From Deltaproteobacteria bacterium HGW-Deltaproteobacteria-12 (GTDB lineage Bacteria; Desulfobacterota; Syntrophia; Syntrophales; Smithellaceae), in the NCBI GenBank assembly GCA_002840565.1, contig PHBK01000010.1, positions 1 through 64,000 on the forward strand: a DNA stretch of 64,000 bases. Reading direction: 5' to 3'. Within the stretch, counting starts at the first letter, position 1. Each line of letters starts with the position of its first letter. The notes beneath the pieces were generated by a model. The model saw only the letters and a program-made list of their open reading frames with translations. It was not told where the DNA came from and made no database searches. This document shows positions 1 through 8,090 of the stretch, piece after piece. The position numbers and the translations under genes were made by a program.

Positions 1-25
1 ACATTCATTCCCCCAAAATTAATTA

Positions 26-54
26 TTGAAATCTCTCAGCTTTCTGTTTACGAT
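26..54 (+). promoter_or_regulatory. Possible sigma-70 promoter
   Basis: TTGAAA (26-31) and TACGAT (49-54) are separated by 17 bases. The site lies about 160 bases ahead of the first gene, and no other gene is visible in 1-142. The -10 match is only fair. Confidence 0.3.
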
Positions 55-211
55 TATCTAAATGCCGCCTTTTATTAACAGCTAACTGCGGAAGGTGGGC
101 TAAATAAACCGTAGAAGTACAAATAGATACAAAATCAACGATTTGTTCCAGGACACTGGCATGAACTTCGCAGATCAAGAATCGGGTATTTACAGGAAGA
201 GGGGGTGCGGA

Positions 212-655
212 ATGATCATTTCAGCTGTCAGGATCGCAGCGGGGCCCAAGACAAGAGACGAAATTCTGGCGATCTTGTTTTCAGCGAAAGGGCCGACCGA
301 AAGCGAACCGGCGTGCATCAGCTGCCGCATCTACACGGAACCTCGAAACGATAAGCACATTACCTATGAAGAGGTGTGGCGGGATGAAGCCAGCCTCTGC
401 CGGCATCTCCGTTCGCCTCATTACCGCAAAGTACTGGCTGCAATGGACCTCTCCAGCGAGCCTCCTGAAGTTAAATTCAGCACGGTTTTGAGGACTGAGG
501 GAATGGAGGTTATACAAAGGGTACTGGGTAAAGCGGATCCTGTAGCGATGAGTTGGACAAAAGCGGCAGCCTCGCGGTCCGATCGCGAAGAACAAGATTC
601 TGATCGGGGTAATTACCCCGAAAAACAAGGAGGAAACGGAAATGACATATCCTAG
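212..655 (+). CDS. ABM-domain (antibiotic biosynthesis monooxygenase-like) protein
   Basis: Small protein of about 147 residues from the ATG at 212; an ATG at 143 in the same frame would add 23 residues that do not resemble the family. The body fits the dimeric alpha+beta-barrel ABM fold: a first strand (MIISAVRIAAG), a Cys-Arg strand after a small-residue helix, then the typical E-V-W-R-D-E stretch followed by a H-L-R-S-P-H helix. Members are cofactor-free monooxygenases, quinol oxygenases or binding proteins, so the substrate cannot be given. The last 35 residues are polar and low in structure. They overlap the next gene by 14 bases, and that gene's ribosome-binding site (AAGGAGG) lies inside this one, which suggests translational coupling. 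Confidence 0.6.
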   Translation: MIISAVRIAAGPKTRDEILAILFSAKGPTESEPACISCRIYTEPRNDKHITYEEVWRDEASLCRHLRSPHYRKVLAAMDLSSEPPEVKFSTVLRTEGMEVIQRVLGKADPVAMSWTKAAASRSDREEQDSDRGNYPEKQGGNGNDIS

Positions 656-2087
656 CATTTACCCCACGGGGGCGACCATCTACAATCCTGACAAGTGTTG
701 GAATGGCTATACTATCTATCAGGCAAGGGAACTGGGGGCTCTCCTCGTCGACATGAACGGAAGCGAGGTGAAGTTGTGGAAGGGGCTTCACGGTTTTCCC
801 AACCAGATCCTGCCGGGCGGCTACGTTATGGGTCACACGGGGCTCAGGCCCACTGCCTTTTCCTCGCAGGATCAGACCGACCTCGTGCAGGTGGATTTCA
901 ATGGAAAGATTGTGTGGAAGTTCGATAAATGGGAATTCATTGAGGACCCGGGCGAGAAGCCCCGATGGATGGCTCGCCAACACCACGATTTTCAGCGTCA
1001 GGGAAACCCGGTCGGTTATTACGTCCCGGGTATGGACCCCTGCGTCGATTGCGGCAATACCTGGATTCTCTCTCACAAGAATGTCATCAAAAAGGAGATT
1101 TCCGACAAGCGGCTTCTCGACGATGTCTTCCTGGAGGTGAACTGGGAAGGCGACGTGGTCTGGGAGTGGTCGTGCAGCGATCATTTCGAGGAGCTGGACT
1201 TCAGCGAGGAGGCCAGAAACATACTGGCCCGCAACCCCAACATGGTGTCCTCGGGCGGCGGAATGGGGGACTGGATGCACATAAACTGCATGTCACTGCT
1301 GGGGCCGAACAGGTGGTACGACGGAGGGGATCAGCGCTTCCACCCCGACAACATCATCTGGGACGCCCGCGAGAGCAACATCCTTGCCATTACCAGCAAG
1401 AAGACCGGCGAGATCGTCTGGAAGGTGGGCCCGGACTATAATGCCAGCAAGGCCTTGAAGAAGCTCGGCTGGATTATCGGACAGCATCACACCCACATGA
1501 TCCCCAGGGGACTTCCGGGGGAAGGGAACATTCTGGTTTATGACAACGGCGGATGGGCGGGCTACGGTGCGCCCAACCCCGGTGCTCTCATGGGCATCAA
1601 GAATGCGCTCAGGGACTATTCGCGAGTGCTGGAATTCGATCCGGTCACACTGGAGATCGTCTGGCAACACACACCCAAGGAGGCGGGGCTGCTCCACCCC
1701 ACGGACAGCAATCGCTATTACAGTCCTTTCATCAGCTCAGCCCAGCGGCTGCCGAACGGCAACACCCTGATTACGGAAGGCTCGGGCGGCCGGGTCATCG
1801 AAGTTACGCCGGAACATGAGCTGGTGTGGGAATACATCACACCCTATTGGGGTTCCCTGTTGCACATGAATATGATTTATCGGGCATACCGTGTGCCTTA
1901 TGAATGGGTCCCCCAGTTGGAGCGGCCCAAGCAAACCCCCATCCGGCCGATCGATGTGACCACCTTCCGCGTGCCGGGTGCCGCGGCGCCCGGTCATAGG
2001 CAGGTCACCGAAGTTGAAGGGGTTGAACCGTACCAGGGCGATGCGGCTTTGTGCGTACAAGTCGATGTGGAAACCGAAAGAAAGTAA
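642..2087 (+). CDS. Arylsulfotransferase (ASST)-family protein
   Basis: A 481-residue beta-propeller-type protein of the aryl-sulfate sulfotransferase family, which moves sulfuryl groups between phenolic compounds through a histidine. Family-like histidine clusters are visible: R-Q-H-H-D near 112-116, DWMHINC at 210-216, GQHHTHMIPRG at 280-290 and LLHMNM near 407. Repeated strands of the V-W-K-F / I-V-W-K / L-V-W-E-Y type mark the propeller blades. No signal peptide is present, so it is probably cytoplasmic, unlike the periplasmic enterobacterial enzymes. An AAGGAGG site precedes the ATG. It sits between the ABM-domain gene and a TRAP transporter, suggesting use of an imported acid or sulfo-compound. 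The true reaction is uncertain because many proteins of this family are untested. Confidence 0.75.
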   Translation: MTYPSIYPTGATIYNPDKCWNGYTIYQARELGALLVDMNGSEVKLWKGLHGFPNQILPGGYVMGHTGLRPTAFSSQDQTDLVQVDFNGKIVWKFDKWEFIEDPGEKPRWMARQHHDFQRQGNPVGYYVPGMDPCVDCGNTWILSHKNVIKKEISDKRLLDDVFLEVNWEGDVVWEWSCSDHFEELDFSEEARNILARNPNMVSSGGGMGDWMHINCMSLLGPNRWYDGGDQRFHPDNIIWDARESNILAITSKKTGEIVWKVGPDYNASKALKKLGWIIGQHHTHMIPRGLPGEGNILVYDNGGWAGYGAPNPGALMGIKNALRDYSRVLEFDPVTLEIVWQHTPKEAGLLHPTDSNRYYSPFISSAQRLPNGNTLITEGSGGRVIEVTPEHELVWEYITPYWGSLLHMNMIYRAYRVPYEWVPQLERPKQTPIRPIDVTTFRVPGAAAPGHRQVTEVEGVEPYQGDAALCVQVDVETERK

Positions 2088-2131
2088 AATAAAAACCGAA
2101 ACAATAACAAAACAGTAAGGAGGATATAGCG

Positions 2132-3193
2132 ATGAGACATATTTACAGGTACCTTTTTATCTTGACCCTGAGTGCGGCCATAATCTTTTCCGGCATAGTT
2201 GCCGGATGGTCTGCGGAAAAGTTCGAGCTTAAACTTGCATGCGAGTATATGGAAAGACATCCTACATCCATAAATGCGTTTATCCCCTGGACCAAGCAAA
2301 TGGGAGAACTAAGCCAGGGAAGGCTCCAGATCCAGTTCTACAATCCCAACTCCATCTGCCCGAATAATCAAGCCTATGCCAGCACCGTAGCCGGGGCCGT
2401 GGACATCGGCGCGGGCGGAACACTCTATAATGTAGGCAAGTTCAATCTCGCGGAAATCACTGAACTGCCTTTTCTCTTCAACGGGGCAGAGTCCGCCAGC
2501 ATGACAATGTGGGAACTCTACAATCGCTTCCCTGAGTGGAGAAATGAGTACAAGGAAGTGAAGATGCTCTGGCAATGGGCGAGCGCACTATACCAGCTTC
2601 ACACGGTAAAGAAGCCGGTCCGTACTCTGGAGGATCTCAAAGGCCTCAAGATCATCACGTGGAGCGCGTCCGGCAGCAACCTGATCCGAACGCTTGGCGC
2701 AAACGCGATCGAAGGGAAACCCACAGACACCTATCTGGCTCTAGAGCGGGGCATGGCGGACGGCGTTCTATGCCCTCTTGCACCCTTGCGATCTTTCAAA
2801 ATTTCGGATGCAGCAAAGTACCACACAATAGTAAACCTGAATGCCAGCGGTTTCTGGGCCGGGATGAACCAGGCCAAGTGGGACAGCCTTCCGCCCGACC
2901 TACAGAAGCTCATCAGCAATAGTACCGGGAAGAAGATGGCTCAACTGGCCGGCAAGACCCTGGACGATGGCGCCATCCAGGATTCTCAGCTTCTGAAGCA
3001 ACAGAAGCATCAATTCTTCGTCCTGAGCCCGGCCGAGCAGGAGAAATGGCGTGCGAAGCTCCAGCCCGTCACCGAGGAATGGCTCAAGAAGATGGAAAAG
3101 AAGGGTTACAAGAACGTCAGAGAGATCTATAAAACGACGGTCAGCCTGAGCAAGGAATACAATCAAAAAACCAAAGGCGGTTACGCGGAGTAA
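2132..3193 (+). CDS. dctP: TRAP transporter substrate-binding protein (DctP family)
   Basis: A 353-residue periplasmic binding protein. It starts with a signal peptide (basic R-H-I-Y-R, hydrophobic core, likely cut after the W-S-A near residue 28) and continues with the DctP pattern: an early K-L-A-C-E strand, a central G-A-V-D-I-G-A-G segment, and L-E-D-L-K-G-L-K-I followed by the R-T-L-G-A-N-A segment that lines the acid-binding cleft. DctP proteins capture carboxylates or sulfonates for a sodium-driven membrane carrier. AAGGAGG lies just ahead of the ATG. The stop codon touches the start of the fused membrane gene, so the two form an operon. The ligand cannot be read from sequence; the neighbouring ASST-like gene hints at an aromatic or sulfur-containing acid. 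Confidence 0.9.
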   Translation: MRHIYRYLFILTLSAAIIFSGIVAGWSAEKFELKLACEYMERHPTSINAFIPWTKQMGELSQGRLQIQFYNPNSICPNNQAYASTVAGAVDIGAGGTLYNVGKFNLAEITELPFLFNGAESASMTMWELYNRFPEWRNEYKEVKMLWQWASALYQLHTVKKPVRTLEDLKGLKIITWSASGSNLIRTLGANAIEGKPTDTYLALERGMADGVLCPLAPLRSFKISDAAKYHTIVNLNASGFWAGMNQAKWDSLPPDLQKLISNSTGKKMAQLAGKTLDDGAIQDSQLLKQQKHQFFVLSPAEQEKWRAKLQPVTEEWLKKMEKKGYKNVREIYKTTVSLSKEYNQKTKGGYAE

Positions 3194-5107
3194 GTGAGAA
3201 ACAGAATGACTTCAGGATTTTTCGACTCGACAGCGGCTGTTCTGGAAAAGGGAGTAAAGCCGGCCTCCAGATTCTTCAATTACATTGCCTGTGCAGTCCT
3301 TTGCATTATGCCCATCCCGGTGGTTTTGGATATCTTCCTCAGGTATGCATTTTCCTATTCCCTTCCGGGGGGAATCGAGGCCCAGGAATTCCTGATGTTG
3401 ATCCTCGTGTTCTTCGGGTTCGCTGCTGTAGCACAGGAGGGAGGCGGGCATATCCAGATCGACCTGTTGCTTGGAAAGCTTAAAGGGCGGGCAAAGAATG
3501 CCCTCGAGAGCTTTATCTACAGTATTTCCTTTCTGATCATGCTCCTTATCTCCTCTCAGCTCGTGAGCCAGGGCATCACAAAGTTCCAGGGCGGTGAAGT
3601 GAGCAGATCCCTGGAGCTGCCGACAGGGGTGTTTTTTTTCCTGGCTGCCCTGGCCGTCTTTCTGCTGGCCCTGGTTCTGCTCGTGAAACTCCTGAATGCC
3701 CTCGGACGCACATCGCAGGAAGGCGAGTGGGGATGGTCCATTCTGGCAATCCTGGTGGCCTGTGCCCTGATCTTTGCGCCCATGGCGGGGTTCATCCCCA
3801 CAGGATTGAGCTCCTCTACCTGCGGGTTCCTGGGCATGCTTTTTCTCTTTGCCCTCCTCTTTCTGGGGGTGCCCATCGGGTTCGGCATGGCCATTACGGG
3901 TTTCGTGGGCATGATCGTGCTCAACAAGTGCCTCCCCCCTTCCCTGGCCATGCTGGGGATCGGGCCTTATGAAACAGGGGCTAGCTATATGCTCACCGTC
4001 GTGCCCATGTTCATCCTCATGGGCGAGTTGGCCTTTCACTCCGGGATCAGCAGCGATCTCTTTGAGGCGGCCAGCAAGTGGTTCGGCCGTATGCGGGGCG
4101 GCATTGCCATGTCCGCGGTGGCGGGTTGCGCCGGTTTTGCAGCTATCTGCGGCGACAGCCTGGCCACGGCCGTCACCATGGGTTCAATCTCCATCCCGGA
4201 GATGAAGAAGAAAAAATACGATATGGCCCTGGCCACCGGCTCCCTGGCAGCCGGGGGCACTTTGGGCATCCTCATTCCTCCGAGCGTAGGGTTTATATTC
4301 TATGCCATTGTAACAGAGGAATCCATCGGCAAGCTCTTTGTGGCCGGCGTCATTCCAGGCATCCTGCTGGCCTGCCTCTTTGTCCTCTACATCGCCGTCA
4401 TCACCCGGATCAGGCCCCAATTGGCACCCGAGGGGGAACCATACACAATCCGGGAGAAGCTCATCGGTTTGAAAGGGGTCCTGGGCATGCTGATGCTCTT
4501 TGTCGTGGTCCTGGGCGGAATAATGACCGGACTCTTCACTGCCATCGAAGGGGGCGCTGTAGGAGCAGTCGGGGCCTTCATCTTCGCACTCGCGAAACGC
4601 CGCCTGAGCTTCGCCATACTGATAGCTGCCCTCAAGAGCTCGCTCAATATCACCTGCAAGCTGCTCATGATTCTAATGGGCGTGGGTATCCTTGGATACT
4701 TCCTGGCAGGCACCCGGCTCCCCTTTTTTCTGGCCGATCTTATCAGTGGGCTGGGGGTAAACCGTTACGTCGTCTTTATCTTTATCATCATTTTCTTCCT
4801 CATCCTAGGGTGCCTGCTGAACGTCATTCCCATGATCCTGCTTGTTCTACCCACGATCTTCCCCATGATCATAGCCCTGGGTTTTGACCCGATCTGGTTC
4901 GGCGTGGTTTGCGTTCTCATGATGGAGGCAGGCCAGATCACACCGCCCATCGGCGTGAACGTCTTCGCCATTTCCACCGCGTCCGGGATTCCCATGTACA
5001 CGGTCTTCCGGGGAATTTTTCCCTTTTTCCTGTGTATGATACTCCTGGTTGTGCTTCTGGTCATCTTCCCCGGACTGGCCACGTGGCTGCCCAGTTTGAT
5101 GTTCTAA
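3194..5107 (+). CDS. dctQM: TRAP transporter fused permease (DctQ-DctM)
   Basis: A 637-residue integral membrane protein combining the small and large TRAP subunits. Residues about 1-165 carry four hydrophobic helices with the DctQ pattern, including R-Y-A-F-S and the A-Q-E-G-G-G-H-I-Q segment after helix 2. From about 190 on is the 12-helix DctM part, with G-V-P-I-G-F-G, the glycine-rich G-D-S-L-A-T-A-V-T segment, I-P-P-S-V and Q-I-T-P-P-I-G-V-N-V. The GTG at 3194 follows the dctP stop directly; an ATG at 3206 is an alternative start. It uses the ion gradient to import the acid delivered by DctP. Fused QM proteins are known; nothing here looks broken. Confidence 0.9.
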   Translation: MRNRMTSGFFDSTAAVLEKGVKPASRFFNYIACAVLCIMPIPVVLDIFLRYAFSYSLPGGIEAQEFLMLILVFFGFAAVAQEGGGHIQIDLLLGKLKGRAKNALESFIYSISFLIMLLISSQLVSQGITKFQGGEVSRSLELPTGVFFFLAALAVFLLALVLLVKLLNALGRTSQEGEWGWSILAILVACALIFAPMAGFIPTGLSSSTCGFLGMLFLFALLFLGVPIGFGMAITGFVGMIVLNKCLPPSLAMLGIGPYETGASYMLTVVPMFILMGELAFHSGISSDLFEAASKWFGRMRGGIAMSAVAGCAGFAAICGDSLATAVTMGSISIPEMKKKKYDMALATGSLAAGGTLGILIPPSVGFIFYAIVTEESIGKLFVAGVIPGILLACLFVLYIAVITRIRPQLAPEGEPYTIREKLIGLKGVLGMLMLFVVVLGGIMTGLFTAIEGGAVGAVGAFIFALAKRRLSFAILIAALKSSLNITCKLLMILMGVGILGYFLAGTRLPFFLADLISGLGVNRYVVFIFIIIFFLILGCLLNVIPMILLVLPTIFPMIIALGFDPIWFGVVCVLMMEAGQITPPIGVNVFAISTASGIPMYTVFRGIFPFFLCMILLVVLLVIFPGLATWLPSLMF

Positions 5108-5176
5108 GGAGAAGGAGACAACAGGCGACGGCACATAGCGAAGGCGCATCAATATTTATGAAAAGGTCTACGAAGC

Positions 5177-6559
5177 ATGAAGGATTATGATGTAGTTATT
5201 ATCGGTGGTGGTCCAGGCGGGTATGCCGCTGCCGTCAGGGCCAGCCAACTGGGACTGAAAGTGGCGCTGGTCGAAAAAGAACACCTGGGTGGTGTCTGCC
5301 TGAACTGGGGTTGCATTCCCACCAAGTCCCTGCTGCAGAACGCAGAAGTGATTTATCTGCTGTCAAAGGGCAGAGCCTTTGGTTTTAAGTTCGATAATCT
5401 ATCTTTGGATTATGCCGAGGCCCAGCGCCGCAGCCGCAGTGTGGTGAGTCGTCAGGCCAGAAGAGTCAGCATCCTCTTGAAGAACTATGGTATTGACGTC
5501 CATGAGGGCATGGGCAGGCTCAGGAACGCCCGGGAGGTAGTGATTGAGCCTTCAGGTGAGACGCTGAAGGCCAGAAATATCATCCTTGCCGGCGGGGCGA
5601 AACCTCGCCCTCTGCCGGGAATACCTTTTGACGGCCAGAGGGTGGTCAATTTCAGGCAAGCTCTGGAGCTAACGGAAGTGCCGCGGGACCTTTTGATCGT
5701 GGGCGCAGGTCCGATCGGCATGGAGTTCGCCACGCTCTGGAGTCGCTACGGTGCAAAGGTGACCGTGGTGGAGATGATGCCCCATGCCCTGCCCCTGGAG
5801 GATGAAGAGGTCTCCGCCGAGGCCGAAAAGCAGTTCAAACGGATGGGGATCAGGATTATGACGGGCAGCCGGGTAGAAGGCATCGTCTATCAGAGGGAAG
5901 CCGTTGATGTGACGGTGGCAACAGGAGAGAAAACGGAGCTGCTTTCGGTGCAGAAGGTACTGACTGCCATTGGCTTTACCCCCGGGACCGAAGATATTGG
6001 ACTCGAGACGGCGGGAGTCAAAACCTCTCACGGGCGTATCGAGATCGATGAGCGGATGTCTACGTCGATACCCACCATTTACGCAATCGGCGATATTACA
6101 GGAAAACTGGGATTGGCCCACACGGCCTCTGCCCAGGCCATGATTGCCGTAGAGGCGATTGCCGGGTGTAAAACAGAAGCCTTGACATACGCTAACATTC
6201 CGCGCTGCACCTATGCCTATCCGGAGATAGCTTCAGTGGGGCTTACCGAAAAGCAGGCAAGACAGCAGGGTCATGACGTGATCACGGCCAAGTGCCCCTT
6301 TGCCGCCAACGGCAAGGCAGTAGCCATGGATGAGAATTTCGGATTTGTTAAAATTGTGGCCCAGGCCGGGGACAAGAAGATCCTGGGGGTGCACCTTATA
6401 GGCGCGCATGTGACGGAATTGATTGCCGGGCCGGCATGCCTGATCAGGATAGGGGCAACAGCCGAACAATTGGGCCTCACCGTTCATCCACACCCCTCGC
6501 TGAGTGAGGCCCTCATGGAGGCGGCGCATGCACTCATGGGTCACGCGATTCATCTATGA
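5177..6559 (+). CDS. lpdA: Dihydrolipoyl dehydrogenase
   Basis: A 460-residue FAD disulfide oxidoreductase that reoxidises dihydrolipoyl groups with NAD+. Visible: the FAD motif G-G-G-P-G-G-Y near 10-16, redox-active cysteines 41 and 46 (CLNWGC), the NAD-binding G-A-G-P-I-G-M-E-F stretch, a second FAD contact in A-I-G-D-I-T-G, and the C-terminal HPHPSLSEA with the His acid/base. Length and all key residues are normal. It stands ahead of a glutaredoxin-like fusion gene and gcvH, so its likely partner is the GcvH lipoyl protein encoded two genes downstream, as in a glycine cleavage operon. A partner in another lipoyl complex is possible. Confidence 0.93.
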   Translation: MKDYDVVIIGGGPGGYAAAVRASQLGLKVALVEKEHLGGVCLNWGCIPTKSLLQNAEVIYLLSKGRAFGFKFDNLSLDYAEAQRRSRSVVSRQARRVSILLKNYGIDVHEGMGRLRNAREVVIEPSGETLKARNIILAGGAKPRPLPGIPFDGQRVVNFRQALELTEVPRDLLIVGAGPIGMEFATLWSRYGAKVTVVEMMPHALPLEDEEVSAEAEKQFKRMGIRIMTGSRVEGIVYQREAVDVTVATGEKTELLSVQKVLTAIGFTPGTEDIGLETAGVKTSHGRIEIDERMSTSIPTIYAIGDITGKLGLAHTASAQAMIAVEAIAGCKTEALTYANIPRCTYAYPEIASVGLTEKQARQQGHDVITAKCPFAANGKAVAMDENFGFVKIVAQAGDKKILGVHLIGAHVTELIAGPACLIRIGATAEQLGLTVHPHPSLSEALMEAAHALMGHAIHL

Positions 6560-6620
6560 TACAGTGGCCCACGTTTCAGAGTGCAGGGTAGAAGCAAATC
6601 AGGAATAAGGAGATAACGTC

Positions 6621-7469
6621 ATGAGCAACACCATCTATACGGCCACAGGTTGCAGTCGCTGTAAAATCGCCAAGAAGTTCATGGATGAACGGGGCATTGC
6701 CTACCGGGACCTCGACATCAAGGCTGACGGGAAGGAATCCTTCGGGCAGTTTTACAGGAACAACCGGAGCGCCGTCTATCGCGGCAAGGAAGGGATTGAG
6801 TTCCCGGTATTTACCGATGAGACGATCATCCGCCAGGGCGTGGGCGTAGTCATCGCATTCCTCCATGCAGGTACGAGGCTGGACGGCTTTATTGGCCGGA
6901 GCGAACTCTCCCATGGCTGGATGGACGGGATCCATGTTTCCGAAGGCGACCCCGCATTGACTGATGACCTGGTGGCGGTGCTGGGCTATATCAAGAGGCA
7001 GGGGATGAATCTGCAGCTGGATACGGACGGAAGGAATCCGCAGGTGCTGGATAGGCTGCTGGCGGAGAAGTTGGGAGACCGCGTGCTGATGGAGGTCAAG
7101 GGGCCCTTGGGTATTTATGGAAGGATACCGGGCCGGGAGATTGAAACTGCAGAAATGAAGAAAACGATCGGGATTGTAATCCGATTCCCGGAGTACCAGT
7201 TCCGGACAACCGTTGGCCCTGTTGTCCGAACGAAAGAAGAACCGCCGGAAATCAGTTACCTCACACCGGAAGAAGTTACAGAAACAGCCAGGCTCATCCA
7301 GGAGTCGACCGGGAGCTACAAGCAGCCCTATGTGCTAAGGATCTTCGAACCGGAGAGCGCTGCCGATGAACGTATGAGGTCCATCGGGAAATTGACCTCA
7401 AACGACCTGCTCCGGCACCGTTCTGCGGCCAGGAACTTCCAGGTACTGACAGATATCGAAAAGGTCTAG
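6621..7469 (+). CDS. Glutaredoxin fused to a degenerate PflA/NrdG-like domain
   Basis: A 282-residue protein. Residues 1-85 form a glutaredoxin-like thioredoxin fold with the redox pair C11-S-R-C14 and a cis-Pro region (E-F-P-V-F). From about 94 on, the sequence follows the core of radical-SAM activases of the PflA/NrdG type: a G-I-H-V-S-E-G-D-P segment where those enzymes have the S-G-G-E-P loop, then Q-L-D-T-D-G-R-N-P, an M-E-V-K-G-P-L strand and a F-R-T-T-V-G-P strand. The Cys-x3-Cys-x2-Cys cluster motif is absent, so radical chemistry is unlikely. It lies between lpdA and gcvH with a good AAGGAG site. Inference: a thiol-redox helper, perhaps for the lipoyl protein. The fused half was recognised from pattern only. 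Confidence 0.6.
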   Translation: MSNTIYTATGCSRCKIAKKFMDERGIAYRDLDIKADGKESFGQFYRNNRSAVYRGKEGIEFPVFTDETIIRQGVGVVIAFLHAGTRLDGFIGRSELSHGWMDGIHVSEGDPALTDDLVAVLGYIKRQGMNLQLDTDGRNPQVLDRLLAEKLGDRVLMEVKGPLGIYGRIPGREIETAEMKKTIGIVIRFPEYQFRTTVGPVVRTKEEPPEISYLTPEEVTETARLIQESTGSYKQPYVLRIFEPESAADERMRSIGKLTSNDLLRHRSAARNFQVLTDIEKV

Positions 7470-7517
7470 AGAAGTTTTCCTAAAAAAGACAAAAATAATT
7501 GACTAAGGAGTGTTGGA

Positions 7518-7916
7518 GTGTCCAAAGCAAATCCCACCGACAGATTATATTCTAAAGATCACCAATGGATTAAAGACCAAGGCGACGGTACTGCCGTGGT
7601 CGGCATCACCGATTACGCTCAGGAAATGCTGACGGATATCGTGTTTGTGGAGCTCCCTCCGATCGGCAAGGTTGTTGGACAGAACGGGCTGCTGGCCGTT
7701 GTCGAATCCATTAAATCCGTATCCGATGTTTACGCGCCGGTGAGCGGCGAGGTCATCGACATCAACAAAACTTTGGAAGAAACGCCGGAGCTCATCAATC
7801 AGGACTCCTTCGGCGAGGGCTGGCTGGCCAGGTTGAAACCGGGAAATGCCGCCGAAGTGAAATCACTTCTCAATGCTGCCGATTATGAAGCTCTGATCAA
7901 AGAGGAAAAACACTAA
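7518..7916 (+). CDS. gcvH: Glycine cleavage system H protein (lipoyl carrier)
   Basis: A 132-residue lipoyl-domain protein of normal GcvH length. The lipoylated lysine is K66 within E-S-I-K-S-V-S-D-V-Y-A-P, the usual GcvH context. The N-terminal Y-S-K-D-H-Q-W and central G-I-T-D-Y-A-Q segments are also family-typical. It carries the methylamine group from glycine decarboxylase to the T protein and is reoxidised by Lpd. GTG start after an AAGGAG site. Directly downstream is the truncated beginning of gcvPA, so this copy has no complete P protein beside it, and no gcvT is in the window. It may serve a P protein encoded elsewhere or another lipoyl-dependent process. Confidence 0.92.
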   Translation: MSKANPTDRLYSKDHQWIKDQGDGTAVVGITDYAQEMLTDIVFVELPPIGKVVGQNGLLAVVESIKSVSDVYAPVSGEVIDINKTLEETPELINQDSFGEGWLARLKPGNAAEVKSLLNAADYEALIKEEKH

Positions 7917-7917
7917 C

Positions 7918-8016
7918 GTGGATTATTGTCCCCACAAATCTGACGATATTGCTCAAATACAGGCGGCAAGAGGCATAGGAAGCGTCGAAGAATTGTTTGC
8001 CCATATCCCGAAATGA
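7918..8016 (+). pseudogene. gcvPA: Truncated gcvPA (glycine dehydrogenase subunit 1), first 32 codons
   Basis: Begins with a GTG two bases after the gcvH stop and reads V-D-Y-C-P-H-K-S-D-D-I, then R-G-I-G-S-V-E-E-L-F-A-H-I-P-K before a TGA. This matches the usual start of GcvPA (Y-x-P-H-x(2-3)-D, then G-V-x-S-I-D-E-L-F-x-D-I-P). The normal protein has about 440 residues. The TGA (8014-8016) is formed at the first bases of the inverted repeat starting at 8015, so the gene was cut off where the repeat sits. The gene order gcvH-gcvPA is the usual one, which supports the call. Confidence 0.7.
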
Positions 8017-8090
8017 ATAAAGGGGACGGTTCTATTTAATTGATATCATCTCGAATAATCGAAAAAGAAATAGAACCGTCCCCTTTATTC
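8015..8090. repeat. Palindromic element with perfect 23-bp inverted arms
   Basis: Arms 8015-8037 and 8068-8090 are exact reverse complements (GAATAAAGGGGACGG... and its mirror), with a 30-base A+T-rich loop. The left arm supplies the stop of the gcvPA stump. The right arm supplies the stop and last codon of the convergent enoyl-CoA hydratase gene. Similar GGGGACGGTTCTATTT palindromes are known beside REP-type tyrosine transposase genes, but no transposase is present here. It could also act as a two-way terminator. Confidence 0.8.

Noticed and set aside
510-1280. Long open frame on the minus strand opposite the ASST-like gene
   Set aside because: No ribosome-binding site or recognisable protein pattern. 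The + strand frame has clear family motifs and codon use, so this is an antisense shadow.
3212-4039. 275-codon minus-strand frame opposite the TRAP permease
   Set aside because: His/Glu/Gly-rich translation typical of the reverse strand of membrane-protein genes; no family pattern.
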